DNA of 7,140 nucleotides from Spirochaetales bacterium (GTDB lineage Bacteria; Spirochaetota; Spirochaetia; ARS1246), in assembly GCA_018644745.1 (NCBI GenBank), contig JABGPX010000302.1:15708-22847 (forward strand). Reading direction: 5' to 3'. Both the position numbers and the translations under genes were made by a program. Shown piece after piece: positions 5,428-7,140 of this stretch; within the stretch, counting starts at the first letter, position 1; each line of letters opens with the position of its first letter. The notes under the pieces were generated by a model. The model was not told the origin of the DNA and made no database searches. It saw only the letters and a program-made list of their open reading frames with translations.

Positions 5428-7140
5428 TTACCCTCCGGTATTCAGGATCTTGAAGTCAGGCGTGGTATCAGGAATGATAATCGTGGGAATCTGTCGATTT
5501 CGGGTCAGCTTTTTTACCGAATTAGGAAGGATCCGGCCAATCTCAAATACTGATACTGAGCCGTCGTTGTTTAAATCTGCCGAACCAGATGCCACGCCGT
5601 CGAGAAAGGCCTTGGTAAAAGCTCCATGACCCCAATCCTGGTGCTCATAGGAGGGCAGGTCGCCGGTGGCTGCGGCAAATACGATGTGGCCGAACCCTTC
5701 GGTGTAGTTCTCTTTTATGACATGCGAGAACTCTCCGATGAGATTCCCTGAATGACAGGTGTCAGCCATAAGCAGCACCTGACCGGGCAAATTCTTGAGC
5801 AAATTACTGAACTGTGCCCATTGCACCGCGGATTCACTCAATTTTCCTGAGACCGTGTCGTAAGAAACAAAATAATAATTCCCGTCGAGGCCGTTCAACC
5901 CGTGACCCGCGATGAAAACTACCACCGTGTCTCTCCTCGCCATGTCCTGTGACAGGAGCCATGAAAAAGACTCCAGGATCCCTTGTCTTGTAGCCATACG
6001 GTTTGTGAGCAATTTCGTATGAACTCGAGAAAAAGTAATCCCGTTTTGCTCTTCAAAAAGATTCACCAGGGCTATCGCGTCGTCATCCGCGAACTCGAGT
6101 TCGAACTTGCTGTCCATATGCGAGGAAATACCGATGGAAAGGACGTAGAGATCCGGCGGTTTCTCGGCGGCATTTGTTGACCGGTCAGCGGATATGAGTA
6201 CCGGCGCCCCCGAAGCATATTCGCCGGCAGATATAATAGCGATTACGTTTGTCGGTTCATGCAAGGGTATCTGTTGATTGAACCTCAGATTGAAATCCGT
6301 AGTGGCAGCCGGCGAGTGTTGCCAGAACGGCCGACCGTTGAGGAGTATTTTTACCTCGTGTATCGGTGAATTAGATGCAACCGTGAAATCGACATTCAGG
6401 AATTCTCCGTCCGAGCGCATGCGGTTTTTTGAGAAGAGCACGGTAACGACGGGCGGAAGAATGTCAGTGATTCCTATCGACGGAAGGGCTGCTATCCCTC
6501 TTCTCACCGCACCCGCCGGGGCCGTGAGATCGGCTGCAATCCCCTTGATATACTCCGGATTGTATAGGGCCTTATAGAAGCGATCAGACGGATAATATAA
6601 AGCCTGTTTATCAGTGCCCTGGTTGATGTGGTATCCGATATAGGAATCACCGCGAACACTCGAGTAATAGTAGCCGTCGCCTGACCAGAGCACCCACTCA
6701 TTGTCTTCGGCGATAAATAAATTCAGGGAGGGTCTCTTCGTGGAGAGGCCCGATCCCGGAGATTCCACCCCTTTCAAGTCCCAGAAGCGAATTATCTGAT
6801 CTTCCGCCGCGGAAATGAGCAGGTCTCCATCGCAGGCAAGAGCGGTGATGGTGCCCGAATGACCAAGCAGCCGGGTGAGATACTCTCCTGACTTATTGTA
6901 CACGGTTAAGGCGCCGTTAAAGCCGCCGGTTACTATCAGACCGGAATCGGAGAATCCGTATACGTTATGTACATACCCATTTGTGCCACCGTTAGAAATC
7001 TTTGTTACAGTGCCGTCGCGATCTTTTATAACGAGTACGCCGTCGCTGTAGCCAAAGCCGCCGCCTTCCTCATGATAAAGCTCTGTACCTGCAAATTCAT
7101 GGGGCAGCGGTAGCAGCAGCGAATCGGATCCCGATGTATT
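5428..7140 (-). CDS. WD40-repeat/Ig-like/caspase-fold (C14) cysteine protease, 5' end cut by right edge
   Basis: The frame is open to the right edge, giving 570 visible residues; a GTG at 6903 is internal, not the start, because WD40-like sequence continues upstream of it. Residues 1-125 are the last beta-propeller blades (GHSGTITAL ... QIIRFWDL). Residues 139-205 form a linker of a kind I associate with bacterial WD40-caspases (EWVLWSGDGYYYSS, IGYHINQG). Residues 229-320 look like an Ig-like beta-sandwich. The caspase domain follows (about 329-560): it opens LYVLSIGI, has ADDDA, catalytic His413 in IAGHGL and catalytic Cys462 in DTCHSG. The Asp two before that cysteine suggests cleavage after Arg or Lys, as in metacaspases. 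A complete EF-hand loop (DLNNDGSVSVFE, 522-533) suggests calcium binding. Bacterial proteins of this type are linked to regulated proteolysis, stress or cell death. The N-terminus, and so any export signal, is not visible. Confidence 0.9.
   Translation of the reverse strand, partial: NTSGSDSLLLPLPHEFAGTELYHEEGGGFGYSDGVLVIKDRDGTVTKISNGGTNGYVHNVYGFSDSGLIVTGGFNGALTVYNKSGEYLTRLLGHSGTITALACDGDLLISAAEDQIIRFWDLKGVESPGSGLSTKRPSLNLFIAEDNEWVLWSGDGYYYSSVRGDSYIGYHINQGTDKQALYYPSDRFYKALYNPEYIKGIAADLTAPAGAVRRGIAALPSIGITDILPPVVTVLFSKNRMRSDGEFLNVDFTVASNSPIHEVKILLNGRPFWQHSPAATTDFNLRFNQQIPLHEPTNVIAIISAGEYASGAPVLISADRSTNAAEKPPDLYVLSIGISSHMDSKFELEFADDDAIALVNLFEEQNGITFSRVHTKLLTNRMATRQGILESFSWLLSQDMARRDTVVVFIAGHGLNGLDGNYYFVSYDTVSGKLSESAVQWAQFSNLLKNLPGQVLLMADTCHSGNLIGEFSHVIKENYTEGFGHIVFAAATGDLPSYEHQDWGHGAFTKAFLDGVASGSADLNNDGSVSVFEIGRILPNSVKKLTRNRQIPTIIIPDTTPDFKILNTGG
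5431..5436 (-). promoter_or_regulatory. Shine-Dalgarno sequence of the aldo/keto reductase gene inside the end of the caspase gene
   Basis: GGAGGG on the minus strand forms the last two codons (Gly-Gly) of the caspase-like protein, directly before its TAA stop (5428-5430). The reductase ATG follows after TAAAG. Ribosomes finishing the first gene would stop on top of this site, the usual layout for translational coupling. It also fixes the reductase start at 5425 rather than at a later ATG. Confidence 0.8.

Noticed and set aside
6901..6903. GTG at 6903 as the start of the caspase-like gene
   Set aside because: The same frame is open to the right edge and the upstream residues continue the WD40-like pattern, so the codon is an internal valine.

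Overview
The window carries four protein-coding loci, all read leftward (minus strand), and no RNA gene, transposon or CRISPR array that I can recognise. From right to left in the direction of transcription they are: (1) the 3' part of a large WD40-repeat/Ig-like/caspase-fold protease gene, cut by the right edge; (2) an aldo/keto reductase whose ribosome binding site lies inside the last codons of the protease gene, so the two form a translationally coupled operon; (3) after 190 bases full of small palindromes, an exported HExxH zinc metallopeptidase with the thermolysin-type spacing of active-site residues; (4) after a 56-base gap with its own promoter-like sequence, a very large AAA-ATPase/TPR/LuxR-type transcriptional regulator, cut by the left edge just inside its DNA-binding domain.

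The regulator is broken. Its ATPase half (2009-2788) runs out of frame near 2060, and the rest (2060 down to 1, about 686 codons without a stop) continues in the -1 frame with the family motif GNPLF directly after the break. A single missing G explains this. It is either a very recent mutation or a sequence error; a functional programmed frameshift looks unlikely because no slippery heptamer is visible.

The organism cannot be named from this window. Moderate GC content, long multidomain signalling proteins, a WD40-caspase fusion and a MalT-like AAA/LuxR regulator fit a free-living environmental bacterium with a complex lifestyle (for example marine Chloroflexota or FCB-group lineages), but this is only an impression.

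The caspase-like protein and the exported gluzincin are two different proteases in neighbouring transcription units beside an NTP-dependent regulator. That they act together is a hypothesis. What the sequence does show is the caspase-reductase coupling, a canonical EF-hand calcium loop inside the caspase domain, and possible operators upstream of both the peptidase and the regulator.
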